This document shows, in pieces, positions 6,908-16,049 of a DNA stretch of 29,417 nt. This DNA comes from an uncultured Treponema sp. (GTDB taxonomy: Bacteria > Spirochaetota > Spirochaetia > Treponematales > Treponemataceae), in contig CALHVG010000062.1 in the NCBI GenBank assembly GCA_938039145.1, positions 1-29,417 of the forward strand. Reading direction: 5' to 3'. Under the pieces are notes generated by a model. It did no database searches. It was not told the DNA's origin and saw nothing but the letters and a program-made list of their open reading frames with translations. Made by a program: the position numbers and the translations under genes. Positions within the stretch are counted from its first letter, which is position 1, and each line of letters starts with the position of its first letter.

Positions 6908-9900
6908 ATGAACATAAGACTTTTTCAGAATTCAAAACGGCGTTGCGCGTTTACGGATAAAAAAAACGGATATTTTCAGCTTGTTTGTTCAAATGAACAG
7001 GATGAAAGCGGCTATTATCGTGAGAACAGAAAATTTTTTTCAGGATTTTCAGTTTCGGGGCGTGCATTTTACGAAGCCCAAAGCATAAATGTTTTTCCGC
7101 ACGGCGTTGTGCTTGAGTTTGAGCGTGAAAATCTTTCGATTTCGCTTTTGCTTGACGAACAGGCGTTTTATTTTTCCGGATGCAAAAACTGCAGAATATT
7201 GGGTATAAATCAAACGAAAATCAAATCGGCTTCTGACGGCACGTCTGAAGATTCCGAAGATTCTCCGGATTCAGAAAAAGTTTTGCAAAAGCCTGTGCTT
7301 TTTCCTGCATGGAAAATTTCGGAAGTAAACGGAATCCATGTTCTTTCTTCGGGAACGGGAATTGCCGTTGCGGCTGCTTTTAATTTTGATTTTAAAGTCG
7401 GGGATTCCGATTTGGAACTGTCTGCTGATTTTTCAAAATGTGTTGAAAATAACCCGGAATTTTTTGAAAGGAACGGCTGGTATCTTTCGATAGAAGAAAG
7501 CGATGAGCTTGCCGTAGAAAAAGCGGTTCGGCTTGTAAAAGAAGGCGGAATTCAAGCGCACAAAAAAAAGATAGAAAATTTTCTTTCAAATTGCAGTCTG
7601 GATTCCGGCGACAAAAAATTTGACGATGCTTTTTTGTGGGCAAGATTCAACGCATGGCTTCTGGCAACAAAAAGTCATGATTCGGACTTTAGAGGAATAT
7701 GGGCGGGGCTTCCGTGGTTCAGGGACAACTGGGGACGGGACACGTTCATTTCACTTTGCGGAACGCTTTTGGTAAGCGGTTGTTTTGACGAAGCAAAAGA
7801 CGTTCTTTCGGGCTTTGCAAGTTTTCAGGATTTGGACAAAAAAAGTCCTACCTACGGGCGGATTCCGAACAGGTACAGGAATGCGGAGGACGTAATTTAT
7901 AACACGGCGGACGGAACTTTATGGTTTATCCGGGCGTTATGGGAATATGTTCAATATTCAGGGGATTTGGAAATTATTTCTGCGCTTTCAAAAACGATGG
8001 AAACGGCATTGGATTCGGATATTGTCCGCTCCGACGGAAACGGATTTTTGCGGCACGGAGATGCGGACACATGGATGGACGCTCGAATTGCCGGAAACGA
8101 ACCTTGGTCTCCGCGGGGCGACAGGGCGAATGATGTTCAGGCGCTTTGGTACACTGCGCTGAAAATCGGCGCGGCATTTATGAGAAAACTTGACAGAGCC
8201 GACAAAGCAAAGGTTTACGATGAAACGGCGGCAAAACTGAAAAAATCTTTTGAGCATTTTTTCTGGAACGAGGATTGCAATGCGTTGGCAGATCATTTGC
8301 CGGAAGGCGGTTATGGAGAATGGGCGAAAGATATGCGTGTACGCCCGAACCAACTTTTTGCGCTTACAGCTCCGTCCGTTCTGCCCGGCGATGAATCTTC
8401 CGATTTTATAAATGAAAAAATTTCTGAAAAAGTTATGAAAAATGTTGAGCGGGAGCTGGTCAGTCCGTTCGGTCTTTACAGCCTTTCTCCGGAAGACCCG
8501 ATTTTTCATTCCGAACACGAAAATCCTTCAATGCATAATAAAGATGCCGCCTACCACAACGGAACGATTTGGGAATGGATTAGCGGCTCTTACATTTCTG
8601 CGGCGGCTTTAAAAAGCGGCGGAACATTGCCTTTAAAAGCTGCGGCAATTCTTCAGAACGAAGCGAAAATGATAATGGATTACGGCTGCGCAGGTTCGCT
8701 AAGCGAAAATATTCACGCTTCGCCGGACGAAAACGGAAATCCTAAACTTTCGGGAACGTTCAGTCAGTCTTGGAGCCTTTCGGAATTCATAAGAAATGTT
8801 TCGCAAGATTTGACGGGATTTGTGCCGCGTCTTGCGGAAGGAAAACTTTCTGTAAAACCGAGTCTTCCTTCTTCATGCAAAAAATGGAACGCCGCATTTC
8901 CGTTCGGCAAAGGCTGGCTTCTAAAGCTGAACTTAGCCCGAAATGCAAAAGATTACGATATTACGGCGGAATGGATTTGCAAAGACGAAAATTATCCTGA
9001 AATTTTTTTGAACGGGCTTAAAATTGTTCCCGGAAAGGAATTGCGTTTCAAATCGCCTGCGGAAAACAAAATTGATTCTGATTGTTCATTGAGTGCCGCG
9101 GCGGAAAAATTCTGCGTTCCTGAAAAATGGATTACAAAAGCTTTTCCGGTTCGGGAACTTTTGCCGGAATGGAACGGGGCTTCCCGCGTAAAAAATTATC
9201 TTGAAAACGTGATTTTAAGCGGACGGATGAAAAGCAAAACCGGCGGCGGCGAAAATACCGCCTTCCTTGAATGGTATTTTGATTCCGAGCAGTTCAAGAA
9301 AAAATATCTTACGGACGAAGAGCTCGGTGCAATTTATTCAAAAACCTCTACGATTTTCAGACTTTGGTCGCCAACCGCAAGAAGTGTTTCGTTAAAACTT
9401 TATCCGGACGGCGAATGTTCCGTTCCGCAAAAAATCATTCCGATGGAACTTTGTCGCAAAAACGGAAAAGAAGGCGTTTGGGAAACGGAAGTAAAAGGCG
9501 ACCTTCACGGCGTTTATTACGAATACGAAGTTTTGATTTTCGGCGTGTACAATCATTCCGCCGACCCCTATGCCCGCGCTGCCGGAATTAACGGAAACCG
9601 CTCCATGGTGGTTGATATGGAAAGAACAAATCCCGAAGGTTGGGAAAATTCTTCTGCGCCCGGAGCGGATTCCCCAAGCGATGTGATTGCGTGGGAAGTC
9701 CACGTTGCCGACATAACTTCGTCACCTGCATGGAACGGCTCGGAAAAAAATCGCCGTCTTTACACGGGTGCTGCGGAAAAAGGTACCGACTGCATGGGGC
9801 TTCCGACCGGATTTGATTACATAAAATCGCTTGGAGTAACGCACGTTCAGTTTCTTCCGGTTTTTGATTTCCGTTCCGTTGACGAAAATCGTGTAAAAGA

Positions 9901-11314
9901 CGCCGACTACAGAAAAAAGCCCACTTTCGGTGCATTCAATTGGGGCTACGACCCCGAAAATTACGGACTTCCGGAAGGCTCTTATTCTTCCGACCCTTTT
10001 GACGGAACTGTGCGGATACGGGAGCTCAAAACTTTGATTCAGGCTTTTAACCGGGCGGGAATCGGCGTGATAATGGACGTGGTTTTTAACCATGTGAACG
10101 ACGGACTTCATCAGTCTTTGGGAATTTCCGTTCCCGGATATTTTTTCAGAGTTGAAGGATATTCCGGCGCGGGCGAAGACACAGCCAGCGAGCGGGAAAT
10201 GTTCCGTAAATATATGGTCGATATGCTGTGTTTTTGGCTTAAAGAATACAAACTTTCCGGTTTCAGGTTTGACCTTATGGGGCTTCACGACGTTGACACG
10301 ATGAATGCAATCGACGCCGCCCTGAAAAAAATAAAAAAAGACGTGATAATTTACGGCGAAGGCTGGCAGATGTACAATGCTGAAAAAATGATTCCTTCAA
10401 GTATGTGCAATGCCGCAAAAATGCCGGGAATCGGGCATTTTAACGACGCTTTCCGCTGCGGGGTAAAAGGTTCCGCCTTCGATGACAATGCGGCCGGCTT
10501 TATTCATGACGGAAGCCACAAGGAGTCGGTTAAATTCGGAATTGTGGGAGCGACCCTTCATCCTCAAGTTGACTTTTCCGGCGTGGAAGGAACGGCAAAT
10601 CCGAATCCTTGGACAAAAACTACGTGGACTTCGGTGAATTACATCGAAATTCACGACAATCTTACGTTGAACGACAAAATCAGGCTTGTTGAACCCCAAA
10701 AAGACGAAGAATATTACAATCAATTGGGAAAAATGGCGCTTTCGCTGCTTCTTCTTTCCGAGGGACTTCCGATTCTGCACTCCGGCATGGAATTTCTTAG
10801 AACAAAGGAAATTCCTGCAGACATTCTTGATTCGGGTGCGGTATTTCCGGACGTGGCTTATTCAACCGACGGCAAAGCATATCTTCGAAATTCCTACAAT
10901 GTTTGTGACAGAATAAACGCTTTGGATTGGCAAAGAGCCTACGAAAAACGGGATTTGGTGAATTATGTGAAAAAACTTATTTCGTTACGAAAAGCGCATC
11001 CCGCATTCAGGATTTCGAGCGGAAAACTTCTTGCGGAAGCGCTTGAATTCATCGATAACGAAAAAGCGCAGCTTCCCGAACAGATTTTGGCATGGAAAAT
11101 TGACGGAAAACAGGCAGGCGACACTTGGCAGGATATTTTGATTATTGCAAATCCGCTGAATGAAGAAGTTCCTTTTTCCATTCAAAATTTTTCCGAAGGC
11201 AAAAAATGGTTTTGCGTTACGGACGGAACCGATTTTACGGAAAGCGAAAAAACGATTCTTGATGAAAAGATTTCTCTAAAAGGAAAGTCGGTCATCGTTT
11301 TTGCTTCAAAATAA
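6908..11314 (+). CDS. Fused glycogen debranching enzyme: GDE-type glucosidase plus type I pullulanase
   Basis: A 1468-residue cytoplasmic protein (no signal peptide) that should cleave alpha-1,6 branches of glycogen or imported alpha-glucans. The N-terminal half resembles the catalytic domain of amylo-alpha-1,6-glucosidase (GDE_C, about 235-635), with GLPWFRDNWGRDTFIS (267-282), HGDADTWMDA (383-392) and MRVRPNQLFALT (476-487). The C-terminal half is a GH13 pullulanase: a CBM48-like segment about 812-905 (FRLWSPTA), the type I pullulanase signature as FNWGYDP (1010-1016), region I DVVFNH (1057-1062), region II GFRFDLMG with nucleophile Asp1122, region III YGEGW with acid/base Glu1151, and region IV IHDN (His1249-Asp1250). 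All GH13 catalytic residues are present. Each half is close to a full enzyme in length. A lipoprotein gene follows after 41 bases. The specificity of the first half is inferred. Confidence 0.9.
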   Translation: MNIRLFQNSKRRCAFTDKKNGYFQLVCSNEQDESGYYRENRKFFSGFSVSGRAFYEAQSINVFPHGVVLEFERENLSISLLLDEQAFYFSGCKNCRILGINQTKIKSASDGTSEDSEDSPDSEKVLQKPVLFPAWKISEVNGIHVLSSGTGIAVAAAFNFDFKVGDSDLELSADFSKCVENNPEFFERNGWYLSIEESDELAVEKAVRLVKEGGIQAHKKKIENFLSNCSLDSGDKKFDDAFLWARFNAWLLATKSHDSDFRGIWAGLPWFRDNWGRDTFISLCGTLLVSGCFDEAKDVLSGFASFQDLDKKSPTYGRIPNRYRNAEDVIYNTADGTLWFIRALWEYVQYSGDLEIISALSKTMETALDSDIVRSDGNGFLRHGDADTWMDARIAGNEPWSPRGDRANDVQALWYTALKIGAAFMRKLDRADKAKVYDETAAKLKKSFEHFFWNEDCNALADHLPEGGYGEWAKDMRVRPNQLFALTAPSVLPGDESSDFINEKISEKVMKNVERELVSPFGLYSLSPEDPIFHSEHENPSMHNKDAAYHNGTIWEWISGSYISAAALKSGGTLPLKAAAILQNEAKMIMDYGCAGSLSENIHASPDENGNPKLSGTFSQSWSLSEFIRNVSQDLTGFVPRLAEGKLSVKPSLPSSCKKWNAAFPFGKGWLLKLNLARNAKDYDITAEWICKDENYPEIFLNGLKIVPGKELRFKSPAENKIDSDCSLSAAAEKFCVPEKWITKAFPVRELLPEWNGASRVKNYLENVILSGRMKSKTGGGENTAFLEWYFDSEQFKKKYLTDEELGAIYSKTSTIFRLWSPTARSVSLKLYPDGECSVPQKIIPMELCRKNGKEGVWETEVKGDLHGVYYEYEVLIFGVYNHSADPYARAAGINGNRSMVVDMERTNPEGWENSSAPGADSPSDVIAWEVHVADITSSPAWNGSEKNRRLYTGAAEKGTDCMGLPTGFDYIKSLGVTHVQFLPVFDFRSVDENRVKDADYRKKPTFGAFNWGYDPENYGLPEGSYSSDPFDGTVRIRELKTLIQAFNRAGIGVIMDVVFNHVNDGLHQSLGISVPGYFFRVEGYSGAGEDTASEREMFRKYMVDMLCFWLKEYKLSGFRFDLMGLHDVDTMNAIDAALKKIKKDVIIYGEGWQMYNAEKMIPSSMCNAAKMPGIGHFNDAFRCGVKGSAFDDNAAGFIHDGSHKESVKFGIVGATLHPQVDFSGVEGTANPNPWTKTTWTSVNYIEIHDNLTLNDKIRLVEPQKDEEYYNQLGKMALSLLLLSEGLPILHSGMEFLRTKEIPADILDSGAVFPDVAYSTDGKAYLRNSYNVCDRINALDWQRAYEKRDLVNYVKKLISLRKAHPAFRISSGKLLAEALEFIDNEKAQLPEQILAWKIDGKQAGDTWQDILIIANPLNEEVPFSIQNFSEGKKWFCVTDGTDFTESEKTILDEKISLKGKSVIVFASK

Positions 11315-11355
11315 AGGAATCGGAAAATTTTTCCGAAAATGAAAAGAGGTTTTTT

Positions 11356-12267
11356 ATGAAAAGAATTTTTGAAATCTTTGCATTTGTTTTTGCGGTTTTT
11401 ATTTTCTATTCCTGTGCCGAAGAAAAGCCCGAAGAATTAAAAAGACCCGATGTTGAAATCATTTCGGACGGGATCGCGATTTCAATTGCCGTGGACAATT
11501 CTTCTTCATACGTGAACATTTTCAGAAAGGAGTTGACCGTGCCTCCGTCCCCTGCACCAAAAATCACCAATGTCGGAATGATTATTCCTTCGGAAAAAGA
11601 TTTGCAGGATGCCTACTCTTTTGTGGACAAAGTTTTACTTAGCGGAAAAAAATATTCTTATTGCGCTCGCTACAGACATTCCGGAAGGTATGTGTACACC
11701 GGCTGGTCTGAGTGGCCTGTAGATGAGAGCGGAACGGAAGTGCCTCCGCCGGCCACAGGCTATCTTGACCCCGACCATTTAAAATTTTCCGTTCCTGCTG
11801 CAAGTTTTTTTGAATACGACAAATCGTTTCAAGTTCTTGTGCTTAAAGGAGGCGCAATTCCTGCTGTCGGCGAATTCAGTTCGTTTTTTCCCGCGATATG
11901 CATTTCCTATCCCGGAAAATCGAGGATTTTTGACATTCCGAACCTTTCTTCGGGTTCCGGAATTCCTTCGGACGGAAAAGTTGACCTGCGGGCGATTTTG
12001 ACGTTGGATTTTTATGATAAAGATTTGACGATTGAGGGCGTGCTTTATCAGAAAACGGACAAAACAAAGCCCAGCTACAAGAAAATTTTTTGGTCGGAGC
12101 TTTCGCCGATTCCCGTAAAAGACGGAGACGGAAATGTTCTTCCGACTATAAAACTGCTTCTTTCGGAAACAAACGACAATAATCACGATTTTACGCCTAT
12201 TGACGAAGCGAACAGAGCCGCTTTTGCAGAACGAACGGTTGAACCGAACGATTTTTCGGATTTTTGA
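11356..12267 (+). CDS. Lipoprotein of unknown function
   Basis: A 303-residue protein with a lipoprotein signal: a basic start (MKR), a hydrophobic stretch and FYSC with the acylated Cys at position 20, a relaxed lipobox of the spirochaete type. The mature part begins AEEKPEEL and is mostly beta-prone with alternating polar and hydrophobic residues; Pro-rich patches (VPPSPAPK, EVPPPATGY) suggest linkers between small extracellular modules. I recognise no domain. AGAGG lies a few bases before the ATG. It starts 41 bases after the debranching fusion gene on the same strand, so it may share that transcript, but a surface lipoprotein has no obvious link to a cytoplasmic enzyme. Confidence 0.8.
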   Translation: MKRIFEIFAFVFAVFIFYSCAEEKPEELKRPDVEIISDGIAISIAVDNSSSYVNIFRKELTVPPSPAPKITNVGMIIPSEKDLQDAYSFVDKVLLSGKKYSYCARYRHSGRYVYTGWSEWPVDESGTEVPPPATGYLDPDHLKFSVPAASFFEYDKSFQVLVLKGGAIPAVGEFSSFFPAICISYPGKSRIFDIPNLSSGSGIPSDGKVDLRAILTLDFYDKDLTIEGVLYQKTDKTKPSYKKIFWSELSPIPVKDGDGNVLPTIKLLLSETNDNNHDFTPIDEANRAAFAERTVEPNDFSDF

Positions 12268-12276
12268 TTCTCCGAG

Positions 12277-12420
12277 ATGACAAAAACGGGTGCGGAAAAG
12301 ATTTGTTTTTCGCATTCGGGTTGTAAGCCGTTGAAAAATGAGTTGAAAAGCGTTTTTAAGATTTGTTCGGCAATCGCGGAAAATTCATTCTCCGTGACTT
12401 CTGTCAAAATGCGGAAGTAA
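12277..12420 (+). CDS. Possible small ORF (47 aa)
   Basis: An ATG nine bases after the lipoprotein stop opens a 47-codon frame beginning MTKTGAEKICFSHSGCKPLK and ending VKMRK. It has a mixed, protein-like composition with three cysteines and no low complexity. There is no clear Shine-Dalgarno, and its last codons form the left arm of the hairpin listed at 12408-12437. It may be noise; I recognise no family. Confidence 0.25.
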   Translation: MTKTGAEKICFSHSGCKPLKNELKSVFKICSAIAENSFSVTSVKMRK

Positions 12421-12451
12421 AATTTTTGTTCCGCATTGCCGTTGGCGGAAC
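12408..12451. repeat. Chained hairpins overlapping purD promoter
   Basis: AATGCGGAA (12408-12416) is the exact reverse complement of TTCCGCATT (12429-12437). The second arm, extended leftward as GTTCCGC (12428-12434), is also the exact reverse complement of GCGGAAC (12445-12451). The middle arm can therefore pair with either neighbour but not both. The structure covers the -35 and spacer of the predicted purD promoter, so any effect on purD would be at DNA level. For the upstream lipoprotein transcript it could form a 3'-end hairpin. Confidence 0.6.
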
Positions 12452-12464
12452 ATTTTGCTAATAT
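12436..12464 (+). promoter_or_regulatory. Predicted purD promoter, leaderless geometry
   Basis: TTGCCG (12436-12441), 17-base spacer, TAATAT (12459-12464), then seven bases to the ATG at 12472. Both hexamers match consensus at four of six positions. Transcription would start at or next to the start codon. No Shine-Dalgarno is present. The word GCTAAT followed by exactly nine bases and ATG also occurs before the debranching gene at 6908. Confidence 0.5.
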
Positions 12465-12471
12465 TTTCGAT

Positions 12472-13815
12472 ATGAATGTAATGGTCGTTGGAAGCGGCGG
12501 GCGGGAACACGCCATTGCCTGGAAAATTGCGGAAAGCGCAATTGTCGAAAAAGTTATCTGCGTTCCCGGAAACGGCGGAACTGCAAGCGAGCCTAAATGC
12601 GTAAATGTCGATTTGAACGGCTGCGGCTACATAAAGTCCGGTGAAAATCCGTACGTGCAAATCGCAAGGCACGAAAATTGTTCCCTTTGCGTAATCGGGC
12701 CTGAAGAGCCGCTTGCAAATGGGCTTTCCGATGTTTTTTGGGAAGCCGGAATCCCATGCGTGGGTCCAAAATCGGCGGCGGCACAGCTTGAAGCCAGCAA
12801 AGATTTTTCAAAAGAATTCATGCAAAAATACGGTGTCGCTTGCGCACAAAGCCGAAGTTTTACAAGCAAAAAAGCGGCGAACGAATATATAAGACAGCAC
12901 GGAACTCCCATCGTCATAAAGGCGGACGGACTTGCCGCTGGAAAAGGCGTGGTAGTTGCTGCCACGGAACAGGATGCCTTTGCCGCCGTGGAAGACCTTA
13001 TGGAATCGGGAAGGGTAGGAAACGCAGGTAAAAAACTTGTAATCGAAGATTATCTTCAGGGAGTAGAGATTTCCGTGCTCGCCGCCGTTTCGGTAAGTCC
13101 TGAAACAATAAAAAACGGCACTTCCGCAATCGTGCCGTTTCTTCCCGCAAGAGATCACAAACGTCTTTTGGACGGCGCAAAAGGTCCTAACACAGGCGGA
13201 ATGGGCGCAATCTGCCCGGTTGAAGACGTTTCCGAAAAAACGATGGAGCTTTTCAAGAAAAATTGCCTTGAACCCACGCTGAACGGTCTTATCCAGGAAA
13301 AATTCGATTATCGAGGATTCATTTTTTTTGGCGTAATGCTTACAAAAGACGGTCCTAAGCTGCTTGAATACAATGTTCGCCTTGGCGATCCCGAAACGCA
13401 GGCCGTACTTCCGCTTATGGATTCTGATTTTGTGGAAATGTGCATGGCAATCGTGAACGGAACGCTGCACGATTTTTCCGTAAACTGGAAAAAAGGATTT
13501 CAGGTCGCCCCGGTTGTTGTGAGCGGCGGCTACCCTGAATCTTATCCGAAAGGAAAAATCATTTCGATTGATGAGCATTTGGTTTCAAAAAATAAGGCGA
13601 AAATTTTTGTTGCTGGAGCGGTAATGGATCGCCGCTCAAAAACTCCGCAGCTTGTTACGAACGGCGGACGGGTTCTTTGCTGTAGCGCATTCGGAGAGAC
13701 GTTCAAGGCGGCTTGGGAAAACGCATACGGTGCGCTTGAAGGCGTGAGTTTTGAAGGCTCATTCCACAGAAACGACATCGGGCTTCCGGGGGCTGCTGAA
13801 TCCGGCGAACTTTAA
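12472..13815 (+). CDS. purD: Phosphoribosylamine-glycine ligase
   Basis: Cytosolic ATP-grasp enzyme of 447 residues that joins phosphoribosylamine and glycine to give GAR, the second step of purine synthesis. Family landmarks in order: VVGSGGREHAIAWK at the N-terminus, IGPEEPLANGLSD, IVIKADGLAAGKGVVVA (ATP-grasp), DHKRLLDGAKGPNTGGMGA, LLEYNVRLGDPETQ (metal and ATP site) and VTNGGRVL near the C-terminus. Length is near the usual 420-430 residues with a slightly longer tail. The frame is open for 12 more codons upstream (from 12436), but the family starts at MNVMVVGSGG and the extension would place the start inside the predicted promoter. No other pur gene is visible nearby, so it appears to be a single-gene unit. 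Confidence 0.95.
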   Translation: MNVMVVGSGGREHAIAWKIAESAIVEKVICVPGNGGTASEPKCVNVDLNGCGYIKSGENPYVQIARHENCSLCVIGPEEPLANGLSDVFWEAGIPCVGPKSAAAQLEASKDFSKEFMQKYGVACAQSRSFTSKKAANEYIRQHGTPIVIKADGLAAGKGVVVAATEQDAFAAVEDLMESGRVGNAGKKLVIEDYLQGVEISVLAAVSVSPETIKNGTSAIVPFLPARDHKRLLDGAKGPNTGGMGAICPVEDVSEKTMELFKKNCLEPTLNGLIQEKFDYRGFIFFGVMLTKDGPKLLEYNVRLGDPETQAVLPLMDSDFVEMCMAIVNGTLHDFSVNWKKGFQVAPVVVSGGYPESYPKGKIISIDEHLVSKNKAKIFVAGAVMDRRSKTPQLVTNGGRVLCCSAFGETFKAAWENAYGALEGVSFEGSFHRNDIGLPGAAESGEL

Positions 13816-14093
13816 AATTTTATCGCTTGAACGGTTTATTTTTCCTTCGTCGGTGCTAAGATTTCCGTGCAGTTGAATTTATTTTGCACAAAAACTTTCA
13901 TTGGATTTCGACATTCCAATTCACTTTCCGGAATTTATCCGTCTTCCAAATTGCAAAAATAGTCGGAAAATGTTCACTGATTTTCCTATTTTGGGTAATT
14001 GATTCTCCTTGATAAAGCCTTTCTGTTCCACGAATCAGGGCGGTTGCTTCGGCGGTATTTATGTCGCTTAAAATAATCCGTTTTCCAAATCCA
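13816..14093. other. Convergent intergenic region after purD
   Basis: The 278 bases between the ends of purD and the 622-residue membrane protein gene contain no strong hairpin and no T-run terminator that I can see. On the - strand an uninterrupted but start-less frame of about 65 codons ends in TGA before the purD end; its translation (for example LYQGESITQNRKISEHFPTI) matches nothing I know. I do not annotate it as a gene. Confidence 0.5.
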
Positions 14094-15962
14094 CTAATTT
14101 AAAATGTCGTCCGCATTTTCTGATTCGGCTTCGGCTTCTTGCTCAGCTGAATCAAAATCGTTTTCCGAAGTTTCTGCGGCTTCCGGCGTGGGCGTTGCAG
14201 TCGAATCCCGTGTGGTTTCTACATTTTCCGTTTTCGGCTTTGAGCCTGTGTAGATAAGCCTTATCACTTCTTCTGTGGAACGATGTCTGCTTTTTACAAG
14301 AAGCGAAGAAGTTTCCCATTGGTAAACGTAGCCCGAAGAATTGTACGTCTCAAATCTGGGGTCTGTCCGGAAAGCGATGTCGTAAATGTATATGGAGCGG
14401 AACGGTTCTATTCCGTTTATAATCATGTAATGCGTGGACGAAAGCGGAAATTTCGCCGTAATTAAAATCTGCAAATCGCTTTTTGAATAGGAAATCTCTT
14501 CGGCGCAAGTCCAAGCCCAAACAGCACCCTTTGGTTGTGAGCCGATGATTACATAATGCGGATAGAACGTATTGTCGTGGACAACGATAGGGTAAAGTTC
14601 TCCAAGCGAATGTGAATCAAAAGCACCCGAATCTTTTAGGTAGGAATTGATTATAAGCCTTCCGCCTGCAATGTATTCGGCGTTGTCAACTAGTTTTCCA
14701 TAACGAAGAATCGCATCTCCTACATACGAGGCATGAAGCACGGTCAGGAACGTGCCGTTGTCGGTTACGGTCAACGAGTTGTTGTCCATGCTGCAAGAAG
14801 ATTCGATTTTGTCGGCGCAAACTTGAGCCACCGAAGAAAGTAAGGCTGCCGGTTTTTCGTTTTTCTCCGCCAATTCCGTATAGACGGAAAGAATTCCTGC
14901 CGCTTGGTAGACGGTCATGTCGGACAAATCCCGTGCCGCCGTTTCCGAAAAAAGTTTACGAACGGATTCGGAATCGGGATGCATTGATATGTAGTCGCTT
15001 AAATTTCTAAGATTGAACACATCGAGCGAACCGTTGTCCGCAGAAGCGGAAATCATGTCGCTGAAAAACTTTTGCTGACGAACAAGACTTTCGCTCATTT
15101 TTACAAGATTGTTGAAATACGGAGCGGAAAGATATGTTCTGTTGGAACTTTTTTTGAATCCTTGCGGAACGGCATCCACAGCCGCCGAATATTGCCCACG
15201 TTTGGCTCTTACCGCAACATAAGAAACCGCCTCCTGCTCAGAAAGTCCGGTTCCGTCTCCAAGATTATGCTCAAAAGCGGAAACAATGCTGTTTTCAAGA
15301 TTTGCGATTGTCGCAAGATAAGCGGATTCCGAGGCAAAATCGTTTTCAGCCACTGCAGAGAAAGAAAAACTCCTTTTTTTATCACGGAACGAATACGAAA
15401 CCACAGGATTTTTTCTGGTCATGAAAAGCCTGTCGTCCTCGATATCGCCTGCCGAAAGTTCCCACGTGTTTCGCTTTCTGTTTACCTGAAGTTTTGTATC
15501 GCTCCGTTCCGCTAAAGTCGCGCCGCCGGAAAGCCCGAATGGAACTGAAAAAGATTCCGTTCCTATCGGAAGGTTTGTTTCCAAATTCAAAAGCGCATTC
15601 TGAGATTCGTCGCTCAAAGAAAAACGAAGTGAAACCCCCTCCGTAAAATTGAATACGCACGAAAAAGGCGAATCTTTTTTCCACGAAATAAGTTCGACCG
15701 GAAGTTCCTTGTCGGCAAAAATTATTTTCGCAGGGTTTTCGTCATCGGCATAAAAGTTTATTCCATTAAAAACGGCTGAAAATCTGTTTTTAAGATTGAC
15801 GGAATTGTCTTCCGTAATGAATTCCGCTAAAGTTATATGGAGATTGCCGATTTTTTCTGATATAATCGAGGCATTCTTAAACTGAACAACGAAAATGCCG
15901 ATTATAATAACGGCGTAAGCGGCAAGCAAAATCACAGACTTTCTTAGGGCTTTGGTAAACAT
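14094..15962 (-). CDS. Membrane-anchored protein of unknown function
   Basis: A 622-residue protein with one N-terminal membrane helix (about 9-27, SVILLAAYAVIIIGIFVVQF) that would act as an uncleaved anchor with the bulk of the protein outside the cytoplasm. The body to about residue 560 alternates beta-prone stretches (about 40-210) with helical segments (about 220-420), then a beta-prone region (about 430-550). The last 50 residues are disordered and acidic (DFDSAEQEAEAESENADDIL). I recognise no catalytic motif or family. The start is the first ATG, without a Shine-Dalgarno but directly behind a good promoter. It is divergent from the TPR gene and shares an 87-base control region with it. 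It may be a spirochaete-restricted envelope protein (inference from context). Confidence 0.8.
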   Translation of the reverse strand: MFTKALRKSVILLAAYAVIIIGIFVVQFKNASIISEKIGNLHITLAEFITEDNSVNLKNRFSAVFNGINFYADDENPAKIIFADKELPVELISWKKDSPFSCVFNFTEGVSLRFSLSDESQNALLNLETNLPIGTESFSVPFGLSGGATLAERSDTKLQVNRKRNTWELSAGDIEDDRLFMTRKNPVVSYSFRDKKRSFSFSAVAENDFASESAYLATIANLENSIVSAFEHNLGDGTGLSEQEAVSYVAVRAKRGQYSAAVDAVPQGFKKSSNRTYLSAPYFNNLVKMSESLVRQQKFFSDMISASADNGSLDVFNLRNLSDYISMHPDSESVRKLFSETAARDLSDMTVYQAAGILSVYTELAEKNEKPAALLSSVAQVCADKIESSCSMDNNSLTVTDNGTFLTVLHASYVGDAILRYGKLVDNAEYIAGGRLIINSYLKDSGAFDSHSLGELYPIVVHDNTFYPHYVIIGSQPKGAVWAWTCAEEISYSKSDLQILITAKFPLSSTHYMIINGIEPFRSIYIYDIAFRTDPRFETYNSSGYVYQWETSSLLVKSRHRSTEEVIRLIYTGSKPKTENVETTRDSTATPTPEAAETSENDFDSAEQEAEAESENADDILN

Positions 15963-15968
15963 TCGCTA

Positions 15969-15997
15969 AGTTTAATCAATGAAACAAGGAATTTCAA
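15969..15997 (-). promoter_or_regulatory. Predicted promoter of the 622-residue membrane protein, leaderless geometry
   Basis: Read on the - strand: TTGAAA (15997-15992), 17-base spacer, TAAACT (15974-15969), six bases (TAGCGA), then ATG at 15962. The -35 matches consensus at five of six positions and the -10 at four of six. The expected transcription start is the A of the start codon. Confidence 0.55.
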
Positions 15998-16049
15998 CTA
16001 TTTGCGATTTCCCGTTTGCCGCAAGCTAAAAATTTGGAGAATCAGAAAA

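Noticed and set aside
12436..12471. Upstream ATG for purD adding 12 residues
   Set aside because: The extension is not part of the family, has no SD, and would place the start codon inside the predicted -35.
13840..14090. Start-less - strand frame of about 65 codons after the membrane protein gene
   Set aside because: It has no start codon in frame and no known similarity; open length is not exceptional for this composition.
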